A stretch of DNA of 7,533 nt from JBHJOF01 sp050330055. Lineage in GTDB: Bacteria; Pseudomonadota; Alphaproteobacteria; Kiloniellales; JAKSDN01. This document shows positions 1 through 5,052 of this stretch, one piece after another. The notes below the pieces were generated by a model. It did not search any database, was not told the origin of the DNA, and saw only the letters and a program-made list of their open reading frames with translations. Numbering within the stretch: the first letter of the stretch is position 1; every line of letters begins with the position of its first letter. The position numbers were made by a program, and so were the translations under genes. The stretch is taken from the NCBI GenBank assembly GCA_050330055.1, contig JBHJOF010000370.1:1-7533 (forward strand), written 5' to 3'.

Positions 1-632
1 TGAGCGGCGGCCCGCCGCAGCGCCTTGGAAAGCGTTTCGCCGCGCGCCAGCTCGGCCGCCGCCCCGCTATTCCCGGTCTCACGCACCAGGCCGCGCGCCA
101 GCGCCACCATTGAGAGCGCCGTACCGGCCAGCACGAGCAAGCTCAGCGACCAGCCGAAGCGCTCGATCAGCAGGTGGCAGTAGGGCAAGGCCAGGAACTG
201 GCCGATCGAGCCGCCGACGCTGGTCAGCCCGAGCGCCTGGCCGCGGCGCTCGGGCGGCGCGGCGCGCCCGACCGCGCCCAGCACCACCGTGAAGCCGCTG
301 CCGCTCAGCCCCAGGCCGATCAGCAGCCCGCCCAGCACCAGCTGGGTACCGTCGCCGCTGAGCGTCATGACCGCCAGGCCCGCGGCATAGGCCAGGCCGC
401 CGGCCGCCACCGCGCGGCCGGCGCCATAGCGGTCCGCGACCGCCCCGGCGACGGGCGCCAGCAGACCCCAGACCAGGTTCATCACGCCGATGGCGAAGGC
501 GAAAACCTCGCGGCCCAGCCCCAGCTCCAGGCTGACCGGCTCGAGGTACAGCCCCAGCCCCTGACGCAGGCCGACCGAGACGCCGAGGATGACGGCGCCG
601 CAGGCAAGGGTGATGGCGAGGCTGCGCGGCAT
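1..632 (-). CDS. Major facilitator superfamily transporter, N-terminal part (truncated by window edge)
   Basis: Reading the minus strand from an ATG at 632 gives an open frame of 210 complete codons that runs off the left edge without a stop. The protein is very hydrophobic, with about six membrane segments (near residues 5-25, 43-63, 75-92, 98-120, 135-155 and 160-182). The loop after the second segment reads GAVADRYGAGR (63-73), the MFS motif A, and GGSIGQFLALP (140-150) fits helix 5 of the family. A GGGAG-type ribosome site lies about 7 bases upstream. Full-length MFS proteins have about 400 residues, so roughly half is missing. It is an inner-membrane secondary transporter, and the general look is that of the oxalate/formate-antiporter-like or YbfB-like MFS branch, but the substrate cannot be read from sequence. 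It is divergent from the LysR gene, which suggests that LysR controls it. High confidence in the fold, none in the substrate. Confidence 0.85.
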   Translation of the reverse strand, partial: MPRSLAITLACGAVILGVSVGLRQGLGLYLEPVSLELGLGREVFAFAIGVMNLVWGLLAPVAGAVADRYGAGRAVAAGGLAYAAGLAVMTLSGDGTQLVLGGLLIGLGLSGSGFTVVLGAVGRAAPPERRGQALGLTSVGGSIGQFLALPYCHLLIERFGWSLSLLVLAGTALSMVALARGLVRETGNSGAAAELARGETLSKALRRAAA

Positions 633-752
633 GGCCCGCTCCCGGCTCGCCCCGGGCAGAGGATCCGCCGGGCGCGTGGCGCGATCCTAGGCCATTGCCT
701 CTCTTGATAAAAATTGATAATTTTTCATAGATAGTTTTAGGAAACTCAAGTG
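633..752. promoter_or_regulatory. Divergent MFS/LysR control region with AT-rich palindrome
   Basis: This 120-bp gap between divergent starts becomes abruptly AT-rich from about 701. TTGATAA occurs twice with exactly 10-bp spacing (704-710, 714-720), one helical turn. A perfect palindrome of 7-bp arms, AAAAATT GAT AATTTTT, spans 709-725. LysR-type regulators usually bind dyad T-N11-A sites between themselves and a divergent target, so this is the natural operator candidate. A weak sigma70-like pair for the plus strand is TTGCCT (695-700) with GATAAT (716-721), which would put the palindrome over the -10. The AT-rich dyad is seen directly; its role as operator is inference. Confidence 0.5.
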
Positions 753-1643
753 ATGCGCAGTCCCAATCTCGACATGGACCTGCTGCGCTCCTTCGCCGCG
801 GTGGTCGACCTCGGCGGCCTGGAGCGGGCCGGCCGCCAGCTCGGGCGCTCGCAGTCGGCGGTCAGCCTGCAGATCAAGCGGCTCGAGGAGCAGGCCGGCC
901 AGCGCCTGTTCCTGCGCCGGGGCCGCAGCCTGGCGCTCAGCCCGGCCGGCGAGCAGCTGCTCGACTATGCCCGACGCATCCTGGCGCTCAACGACGAGGC
1001 GGTGGCCGACCTGCACGGCGCGCCGGTCGAGGGCCGGCTGCGCTTCGCCTCGCAGCAGGACTTCGCCGAGAGCTGGCTGCCGCCGGTGCTGGCGCGCTAT
1101 GCCGAGCGCTATCCGGCGGTGCGCCTCAAGGTCGCGGTCGGCAAGGCCTCCAGCTTCATGAGAAGCCTCGAGCAGCGGCGCTTCGACCTGCTGCTGGCGC
1201 TCGGCCTGGGCGACCGGCCGAACGCCGAGTACCTGGGCGAGCTGCCGCTGGTCTGGATCGGCCGCAAGGACTTCCGGCCGCCGGCCGGCGCGCCGCTGCC
1301 GCTGGTCACCTTCGAGGGCTGGTGCCGCTTCCGCCGGCGCGGCCTGGCGGCGCTCGACCAGGCCGGCATGCCCTGGCGCATCGCGCTGACCAGCCCCAGC
1401 CTGGCCGGCCTCTGGGCCGCCGCCAGCGCCGGCCTCGGCGTCACCGTGCGCACGCCCGAGGGCCTGCGGCCCGGCCTGGCCATCGTCGACAACGCGCTCG
1501 GGCTGCCGGCGCTCGGTTCGGTCGACGTGTCGCTCTATGCAGCGCCCGGCCCGCAGACCGCAGCGGCCGCCGCCTTCGCCGCCCTGGTGCGCGAGAGCCT
1601 GCCCGCCCACCTGCGCGGCCTGCCCGGCTACCGCGCGGCTTGA
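753..1643 (+). CDS. LysR-family transcriptional regulator
   Basis: A 296-residue protein of typical LysR length. The N-terminal winged helix-turn-helix covers about residues 6-65: LDMDLLRSFAAVVDLGGLERA, the recognition region GRSQSAVSLQIKRLEEQ, then the wing RLFLRRGRSLALSPAGEQLL. A linker helix (about 66-90) leads to the periplasmic-binding-protein-like effector domain (about 92-285). The substitution pattern around the HTH resembles the LrhA-like subgroup, but the effector is unknown. I chose ATG 753 because AGGAAA (739-744) sits 8 bases upstream; an in-frame GTG at 750 directly precedes it and is less well placed. It probably autoregulates and controls the divergent MFS gene. Its stop codon lies inside the 96-bp direct repeat associated with the RAYT element, and the terminal Ala codon differs between the copies only synonymously, so the C-terminus appears unaltered by the rearrangement. 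Confidence 0.93.
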   Translation: MRSPNLDMDLLRSFAAVVDLGGLERAGRQLGRSQSAVSLQIKRLEEQAGQRLFLRRGRSLALSPAGEQLLDYARRILALNDEAVADLHGAPVEGRLRFASQQDFAESWLPPVLARYAERYPAVRLKVAVGKASSFMRSLEQRRFDLLLALGLGDRPNAEYLGELPLVWIGRKDFRPPAGAPLPLVTFEGWCRFRRRGLAALDQAGMPWRIALTSPSLAGLWAAASAGLGVTVRTPEGLRPGLAIVDNALGLPALGSVDVSLYAAPGPQTAAAAAFAALVRESLPAHLRGLPGYRAA

Positions 1644-1729
1644 AGCTGCGCTGGTCTCCGGGCCGCCAGATTCAGGGAAACACGCAGCTGTCCCCCGCCA
1701 CCTGGACGAAGCCGCGGGCGCCGGGTACG
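1634..1729. repeat. Left copy of 96-bp direct repeat flanking the RAYT element
   Basis: Aligned without gaps to 2785-2880 with four mismatches (1640/2791, 1659/2810, 1675/2826, 1693/2844). It contains the last two LysR codons and stop, 28 bp of spacer, and on the minus strand a displaced copy of the last 18 codons and stop of the gene at 2823-3551, ending ...AGDSCVFP. The match breaks exactly where the GAAATAAGG repeats begin. On the minus strand this tail has no upstream reading frame, so it is a dead fragment. Confidence 0.9.
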
Positions 1730-1869
1730 AAATAAGGGGACGAAATAAGGGGACAGGAAATAAGGGGACAGTATATCGATTTCATCGGGCGGAAGGGCTC
1801 GCCAGTGAAATCGATATACTGTCCCCTTATTTCGTCCCCTTATTTCCCTGTCCCCTCATTTCCCGATTT
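1729..1869. repeat. Left palindromic cluster of GAAATAAGGGGAC units
   Basis: Three tandem GAAATAAGGGGAC(AG) units point rightward (from 1729, 1742 and 1757) and three point leftward (ending at 1833, 1846 and a slightly degenerate one ending near 1862). The two inner units extend into a perfect 27-bp inverted repeat, 1757-1783 with 1807-1833, around a 23-nt loop (1784-1806). The loop has its own short GGCG/CGCC pairing. The structure lies between the LysR stop and the RAYT stop and could also act as a bidirectional transcription barrier, although no U-tract marks a classical terminator. It resembles a BIME, the paired REP arrangement on which RAYTs act. Confidence 0.85.
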
Positions 1870-1876
1870 CCCGGCC

Positions 1877-2569
1877 TCAGAGCGGAAGCTTGCCTCCGAT
1901 CTCGCCTTCGCGCTGCACCGGCTTGCGCCCCGCCTTGCGCGGCCGCAGCGGCCGGCCCAGGCGCGCTTCCAGGCCGGCGACGAAGCCCTCGCCGCCGAGC
2001 GGCCGGCCGGTGCGCTCGTGCCGGCGCAGCGTCTCGCGCTCGTCCTGGCTCAGGCCGCCGTCGAGCAGGCCGTGCCAGTCCGGCACCATCTCGAGCAGGG
2101 GTGCGGCCGCAACCAAGGCGTCGTCGCGGCCGGTCAGGTGCGCCGCCGCACTGCTCCAGGGCCAGTCCTGGGGCCGTGCGGCCAGGCCGGCGCGCAAGGG
2201 GTTGAGCTCGACGTAGCGCGCCGCCGCAAGCAGGTGGTCGCCGTCAAGCGGGAAGGAGGCGAAGCGCTCCTGCCAGAGGTGGCCGCGCCAGTCCTCGCGG
2301 AGATTGACGCGCCGCGTGTAGCGCCGGTGCGCTTCGCCGATCGCGCGGCGCAGCGAGTCCGCCTGGCCGGGCACGGCGATCAGGTGCACGTGGTTGGGCA
2401 TCAGGCAATAGGCCCAGACAGCGACCTCGTGGTGGCCGCACCACTCGGCCATGAGCGCGAGATAGGCGCGATAGTCGGCCTCCTCGAAGAAGGTCTGCTG
2501 GCGCCGGTTGCCGCGCTGGGTGACGTGATGCGGCAGCCCGGGCACCACGATGCGGGCCAATCGCGCCAT
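1877..2569 (-). CDS. REP-associated tyrosine transposase (RAYT), Y1 HUH family
   Basis: A 230-residue protein with the standard RAYT opening MARLARIVVPGLPHHVTQRG. The HUH metal-binding motif is NHVHLI (H60, H62), and the single catalytic tyrosine is Y119 in ARYVELNPLRAGL, followed by WPWSSAAAHL (136-145). WQERF (99-103) and the C-terminal TGRPLGGEGFV...LGRPLRPRKAGRKP segment are also characteristic. All catalytic residues are present and the length is normal, so the enzyme should be competent. By family knowledge it nicks single-stranded DNA at REP-like hairpins and joins itself to the 5' end through tyrosine. The start is fixed by the conserved N-terminus; the ribosome site is poor (AGG about 7 bases upstream, with a second GAGG too close), suggesting low expression. 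Upstream and downstream repeats are its likely substrates. Very secure assignment. Confidence 0.95.
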   Translation of the reverse strand: MARLARIVVPGLPHHVTQRGNRRQQTFFEEADYRAYLALMAEWCGHHEVAVWAYCLMPNHVHLIAVPGQADSLRRAIGEAHRRYTRRVNLREDWRGHLWQERFASFPLDGDHLLAAARYVELNPLRAGLAARPQDWPWSSAAAHLTGRDDALVAAAPLLEMVPDWHGLLDGGLSQDERETLRRHERTGRPLGGEGFVAGLEARLGRPLRPRKAGRKPVQREGEIGGKLPL

Positions 2570-2606
2570 GCCTCAGCCTAGCGGCCGATGCGCGCCCGTG
2601 CAATTG

Positions 2607-2655
2607 CGTATACTGTCCCCGGTATTCCGGGTATTCCGTGTCCCCGGTATTCCGG
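2607..2655. repeat. Second repeat flavour (GGAATACCGGGGACA) upstream of RAYT
   Basis: The 17-mer TGTCCCCGGTATTCCGG occurs at 2614-2630 and again at 2639-2655, with an extra partial GGTATTCCG at 2630-2638. The unit nearest the transposase extends to GTATACTGTCCCC (2608-2620), sharing the core TATACTGTCCCC with the terminal palindromes (1815-1826 and 2766-2777). The repeats lie about 40-90 bp upstream of the RAYT start and on its template. They may be additional recognition sites or may affect its transcription; both roles are inference. Confidence 0.8.
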
Positions 2656-2707
2656 CGACCCTCTCGCCATGGCCGTCGGGCCAGTTCTTTTGCTGCAGCA
2701 TGTCGAC

Positions 2708-2784
2708 AAAATAAGGGGACAGTATATCGATTTCCCCAGTGAGCCCTTCCGCCCGATGAAATCGATATACTGTCCCCTTATTTC
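2708..2784. repeat. Right palindrome, inverted relative to the left cluster
   Basis: The arms 2709-2734 and 2758-2783 are perfect 26-bp reverse complements around a 23-nt loop (2735-2757). The arm sequence is the same as in the left palindrome. The loop is inverted: its reverse complement begins ATCGGGCGGAAGGGCTC, identical to the left loop for 17 bases before diverging in the last six. The element thus carries terminal inverted copies of a roughly 77-bp palindrome. The right copy has only one GAAATAAGGGGAC unit per arm, whereas the left has three. Confidence 0.88.
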
Positions 2785-2880
2785 CGCGGCGTGAAGCTGC
2801 GCTGGTCTCGGGGCCGCCAGATTCAAGGAAACACGCAGCTGTCGCCCGCCACCTGGACGAAGCCGCGGGCGCCGGGTACG
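2785..2880. repeat. Right copy of 96-bp direct repeat flanking the RAYT element
   Basis: Partner of 1634-1729 with 92 of 96 identical bases and no gaps. It carries the genuine last 18 codons and stop (2823-2825) of the minus-strand membrane-protein gene. At its left end it has a displaced copy of the LysR terminus (GCG TGA, 2789-2794, instead of GCT TGA). It begins immediately after the terminal TTATTTC of the element. Confidence 0.9.
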
Positions 2881-3551
2881 GCGTTGAAGCGGTACTCGCG
2901 GCCACGCGTCACCAGGGAATGGTTGAGCGGCAGCACGCCGCTGGCCTCGGAGACCTGGCCGTTCAGGTCGGCGAAACGCAGGGTGACGGGCAGCGCCGGG
3001 TCGAACCAGGCCTCGGGCCGGCCGTCCGAGGTGATGGCCGACTCGCCTTCGGCGGTCACCACCAGGACGCCATCGGCGAAGCGAACGGAATCGTTGCCGC
3101 CGGTCGACAGCGGCGTGGTGACCAGGAAGCGCTTCTGCACCGGCTCCGGATCGCACTGGCGCTCCTTCTCGACTTCGCCGAGCAGGAAGGCGATGCGGTC
3201 GGGATCGATGCCCTCGCTCAGCTTGGCCCGGGCCAGCGACAAGATCTCGGCCAGCGGACCCGAGGGCACGTCCTTGGCGTAACGCGCCTCCAGCTCGGCC
3301 AGATTGGCTCGGCTCTGCTCGAGGGATACCTGCAGGCTGTCCTTCTCGCGCACCAGCTCGGCCAGGCGCTGGTTGGTCGCCTGCAGCTCGGCTTCCAGGG
3401 TGATGGCCTTCTGCTGGCCCAGCTTCGAGCCGGTGTCGTAGGCGAAAGCGCCGGCCGCAACGATCAGGGCGAAGGCGACCAGCCACTTGACGATCGCCCA
3501 GCGCACCCGCCGCTTACGGCGCGCCCGCGTTTCATAGAGGCCAAGCGACAT
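2823..3551 (-). CDS. Unrecognised single-pass membrane protein with periplasmic coiled coil
   Basis: A 242-residue protein of no family I can name. A short, very basic N-terminus (RARRKRRVRWAIVKW) precedes one membrane segment at about residues 18-38, so by the positive-inside rule the rest should face the periplasm. Residues 45-92 are charged and heptad-like (LEAELQATNQRLAELVREK and onward), probably a coiled coil. A region of about 133-242 follows, rich in alternating hydrophobic residues (FADGVLVVTAEGES, LPVTLRFADLNGQ), likely a beta domain. Only two cysteines, C133 and C239, bracket this domain and could form a disulfide. The start is supported by GGGAGGAA about 9 bases upstream. The 3' end lies in the 96-bp repeat, and the gene was probably convergent with LysR before the element arrived. 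By shape it could be an envelope assembly or scaffold factor; this is a guess. Confidence 0.85.
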   Translation of the reverse strand: MSLGLYETRARRKRRVRWAIVKWLVAFALIVAAGAFAYDTGSKLGQQKAITLEAELQATNQRLAELVREKDSLQVSLEQSRANLAELEARYAKDVPSGPLAEILSLARAKLSEGIDPDRIAFLLGEVEKERQCDPEPVQKRFLVTTPLSTGGNDSVRFADGVLVVTAEGESAITSDGRPEAWFDPALPVTLRFADLNGQVSEASGVLPLNHSLVTRGREYRFNAVPGARGFVQVAGDSCVFP

Positions 3552-3695
3552 GCCTTGGCGTTCCTCCCTTCTGTTCGATCCGGAGCCTACCCGATGGAAC
3601 TTTGTTAGACCACATCGCGGGTCGGCGCGAGAGCAAGCGAAAGAATTGGGCCGAGACCAGGGCGGCGGGGTGGAAGGGCTCGGCTCGCGAAGCGC
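3552..3695. other. Gap without recognisable feature
   Basis: This stretch separates the thioesterase stop from the start of the downstream co-oriented membrane-protein gene. It is slightly less GC-rich than the genes and may hold that gene's promoter, but I see no convincing -35/-10 pair, hairpin or small gene beyond the ribosome site near 3560-3568. Confidence 0.4.
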
Positions 3696-4121
3696 CTACC
3701 GCTCCGGCGGGATCGAGTAGGTGGCGGTGACGTGGGCGACCGGCCCGTTCGCCTGCTCGCCGTCGGAGTAGAGCGAGACCTCGCCGTAGGCCAGGCGCCG
3801 GCCGAGCTTCAGGAGGCGCGCCTCGCCCACCACGTCGACCGGCTTGGGCCGGCGCAGGAAATTGCAGGTCAGGTTGGTGGTGACCGCGAGCTCGACCCGG
3901 CCGATCGCGCTCAGCACCGCCACGTACATTGCGAAGTCGGCCAGGCCCATCAGCATGGGGCCGGCCACCGTACCGCCGGGCCGAAGGAACTGCGCGCGGT
4001 AGGGCAACCGTACGCGACAGCTCCCCTCGCCGATCTCCTCGACCGACATGCCCATGTCGACCGCCCAGGGCAAGGCGGTCTCGCAGATCTCCTGCACTTC
4101 CGCCGGCGTGATTCTGGCCAT
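3696..4121 (-). CDS. PaaI-type hotdog-fold acyl-CoA thioesterase
   Basis: A 141-residue single-domain protein of normal hotdog length. The central helix segment RPGGTVAGPMLMGLADFAMYVAVL (47-70) is the diagnostic part: the glycine-rich turn followed by GLAD, with D62 at the position of the acidic catalytic residue in PaaI-like enzymes. Beta strands follow: VELAVTTNLTCNFLRRPKP (76-94), VVGEARLLKLGRRLAYGEVSLYS and VAHVTATYSIPP. The usual HGG is RPGG here, a variant I recall from related proteins annotated as PaaI thioesterases. It should hydrolyse acyl- or aryl-CoA in the cytoplasm; the substrate is unknown. ATG 4121 was chosen because the frame upstream of it overlaps the divergent crotonase gene, and GGAGGGG lies about 10 bases before it. 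The divergent crotonase-family neighbour supports a CoA-thioester context. Confidence 0.88.
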   Translation of the reverse strand: MARITPAEVQEICETALPWAVDMGMSVEEIGEGSCRVRLPYRAQFLRPGGTVAGPMLMGLADFAMYVAVLSAIGRVELAVTTNLTCNFLRRPKPVDVVGEARLLKLGRRLAYGEVSLYSDGEQANGPVAHVTATYSIPPER

Positions 4122-4218
4122 GCGCTGCCGTCCCCTCCGCTGCCGCCCTGCCCTTCCTAATAGCCCTTGAACCGCCCGGGGCGAAAGGGCCAGACTCGGG
4201 GCCAGAGCGAAGGAGGCC
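4122..4218. promoter_or_regulatory. Divergent thioesterase/crotonase intergenic region
   Basis: These 97 bp separate the two divergent starts and must hold both promoters. A strong ribosome site AAGGAGG (4210-4216) serves the crotonase gene. TATTAG (reading minus, near 4157-4162) is a weak -10 candidate for the thioesterase. I see no clear operator dyad. Confidence 0.35.
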
Positions 4219-5052
4219 ATGATGACCGCCCAGCCCGCTGAAAGCCCCACTGGACAACGTGCCGCCACCGCCACCGACGAGTCGCTGGTGCTGCGCCACG
4301 ACCAGGACGGCGTCGCCACGCTGACGCTCAACCGGCCGAAGCAGTACAATGCGCTCTCCGAGGAGATGCTGGCGGCGTTGCAAGGCGAACTCGATGCGCT
4401 GGCCGCCGACAAGACGGTCCGCGTCGTGGTGCTGGCCGGCGCCGGTAAGGCCTTCTGCGCCGGTCACGACCTGAAGCAGATGCGGGCCAAGCCGGACCAG
4501 GCCTACTATGAGCGCCTCTTCGCCCAGTGCAGCCGCATGATGCGCTCGCTGCTCGCCCTGCCGCAGCCGGTGATTGCCCGGGTACACGGCGTCGCCACGG
4601 CGGCGGGCTGCCAGCTGGTGGCGAGCTGCGACCTGGCCGTGGCCTCGACCGAGGCGCGCTTCGCCACTTCGGGCATCGGCGTCGGCCTCTTCTGCATGAC
4701 GCCGGGCGTGGCACTGTCGCGCAACCTGGGCCGCAAGCGGGCCTTCGAGATGCTCTTCACCGGCGACTTCGTCGACGCCGAAACGGCGCTCGAGCTCGGC
4801 CTGGTGAACCGGGTGGCCGCACCCGAGGCGCTCGACGAGGAAGTCGCAGCACTCGCCGAACGCATCGTCTCCAAGTCGGGCGCGGCGATCGCCGCCGGCA
4901 AGCGCGTGTTCTACAGGCAGCTCGAGATGGACCTGGAGCAGGCCTACGATTATGCGGCGCGGGAGATGGCCTGCAACATGATGTTCGCCGACGCGGCCGA
5001 AGGCATCGACGCTTTCATAGAGAAGCGCAAGCCGGTCTGGACGCACCGCTAG
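4219..5052 (+). CDS. Enoyl-CoA hydratase/isomerase (crotonase) family protein, ECHDC3-like, lacking both catalytic glutamates
   Basis: A 277-residue protein (276 if the second ATG at 4222, five bases from AAGGAGG, is used). The first about 20 residues are low-complexity and then the crotonase fold begins: GVATLTLNRPKQYNALSEEM, the first oxyanion-hole segment GAGKAFCAGHDLKQM (74-88), the second VHGVATAAGCQLVASCDLAVAS (122-143), then FATSGIGVGLFCMTPGVAL, and a normal C-terminal helix region. Aligned by motif to rat mitochondrial crotonase, Glu144 (in GCEL) is replaced by Gln132 (GCQL), and Glu164 (FGQPEI) by Gly152 (FATSGI). The oxyanion hole is retained but the acid/base pair is not, so ordinary hydration of enoyl-CoA is doubtful. 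The wording of the motifs is close to the ECHDC3 branch. Possible activities include a non-hydratase CoA reaction or binding. Divergent from a thioesterase. Confidence 0.9.
   Translation: MMTAQPAESPTGQRAATATDESLVLRHDQDGVATLTLNRPKQYNALSEEMLAALQGELDALAADKTVRVVVLAGAGKAFCAGHDLKQMRAKPDQAYYERLFAQCSRMMRSLLALPQPVIARVHGVATAAGCQLVASCDLAVASTEARFATSGIGVGLFCMTPGVALSRNLGRKRAFEMLFTGDFVDAETALELGLVNRVAAPEALDEEVAALAERIVSKSGAAIAAGKRVFYRQLEMDLEQAYDYAAREMACNMMFADAAEGIDAFIEKRKPVWTHR

Larger units (their letters stand above)
1730..2784. mobile_element. RAYT (REP-associated tyrosine transposase) element with terminal inverted repeats
   Basis: About 1,055 bp between the two copies of the 96-bp direct repeat. It opens with GAAATAAGGGGAC (1729-1741, the first G shared with the flank) and closes with the exact reverse complement GTCCCCTTATTTC (2772-2784). 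Inside lie a left palindromic cluster, the transposase on the minus strand, a pair of GGAATACCGGGGACA-type repeats upstream of it, and a right palindrome in inverted orientation to the left one. Known biology: RAYTs are Y1 HUH enzymes related to IS200/IS605 TnpA that sit beside REP/BIME-like palindromes. The boundaries rest on where the direct repeat ends, so they are well defined in sequence. Whether the whole unit moved together is inference. Confidence 0.75.

Noticed and set aside
174..707. Plus-strand open frame of 177 codons
   Set aside because: It is a shadow of the minus-strand MFS gene, which shows clear membrane segments and MFS motif A.
687..1610. Long minus-strand open frame of 307 codons opposite the LysR gene
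   Set aside because: It is rich in Arg, Gln, Ala and Gly with no recognisable domain and is the antisense shadow of a well-supported LysR gene in GC-rich DNA.
1757..1833. Classical rho-independent terminator for LysR
   Set aside because: The stem is strong, but the loop is long and no run of T follows on either strand; a transcription barrier is possible but not a standard terminator.
1729..1869. CRISPR array suggested by the regularly repeated short units
   Set aside because: Units are adjacent or nested, inverted across a centre, with no unique spacers of uniform length, and there are no cas genes. It is a REP/BIME-type palindrome beside a RAYT.
2578..3486. Minus-strand open frame of 302 codons running through the right palindrome
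   Set aside because: It is out of frame with the supported membrane protein and reads through repeat DNA; its translation is shadow-like.
3532..5046. Minus-strand open frame of 504 codons
   Set aside because: It crosses the thioesterase in another frame and lies antisense to the crotonase gene; its translation is low-complexity Arg/Gly/Ala-rich and has no domain.
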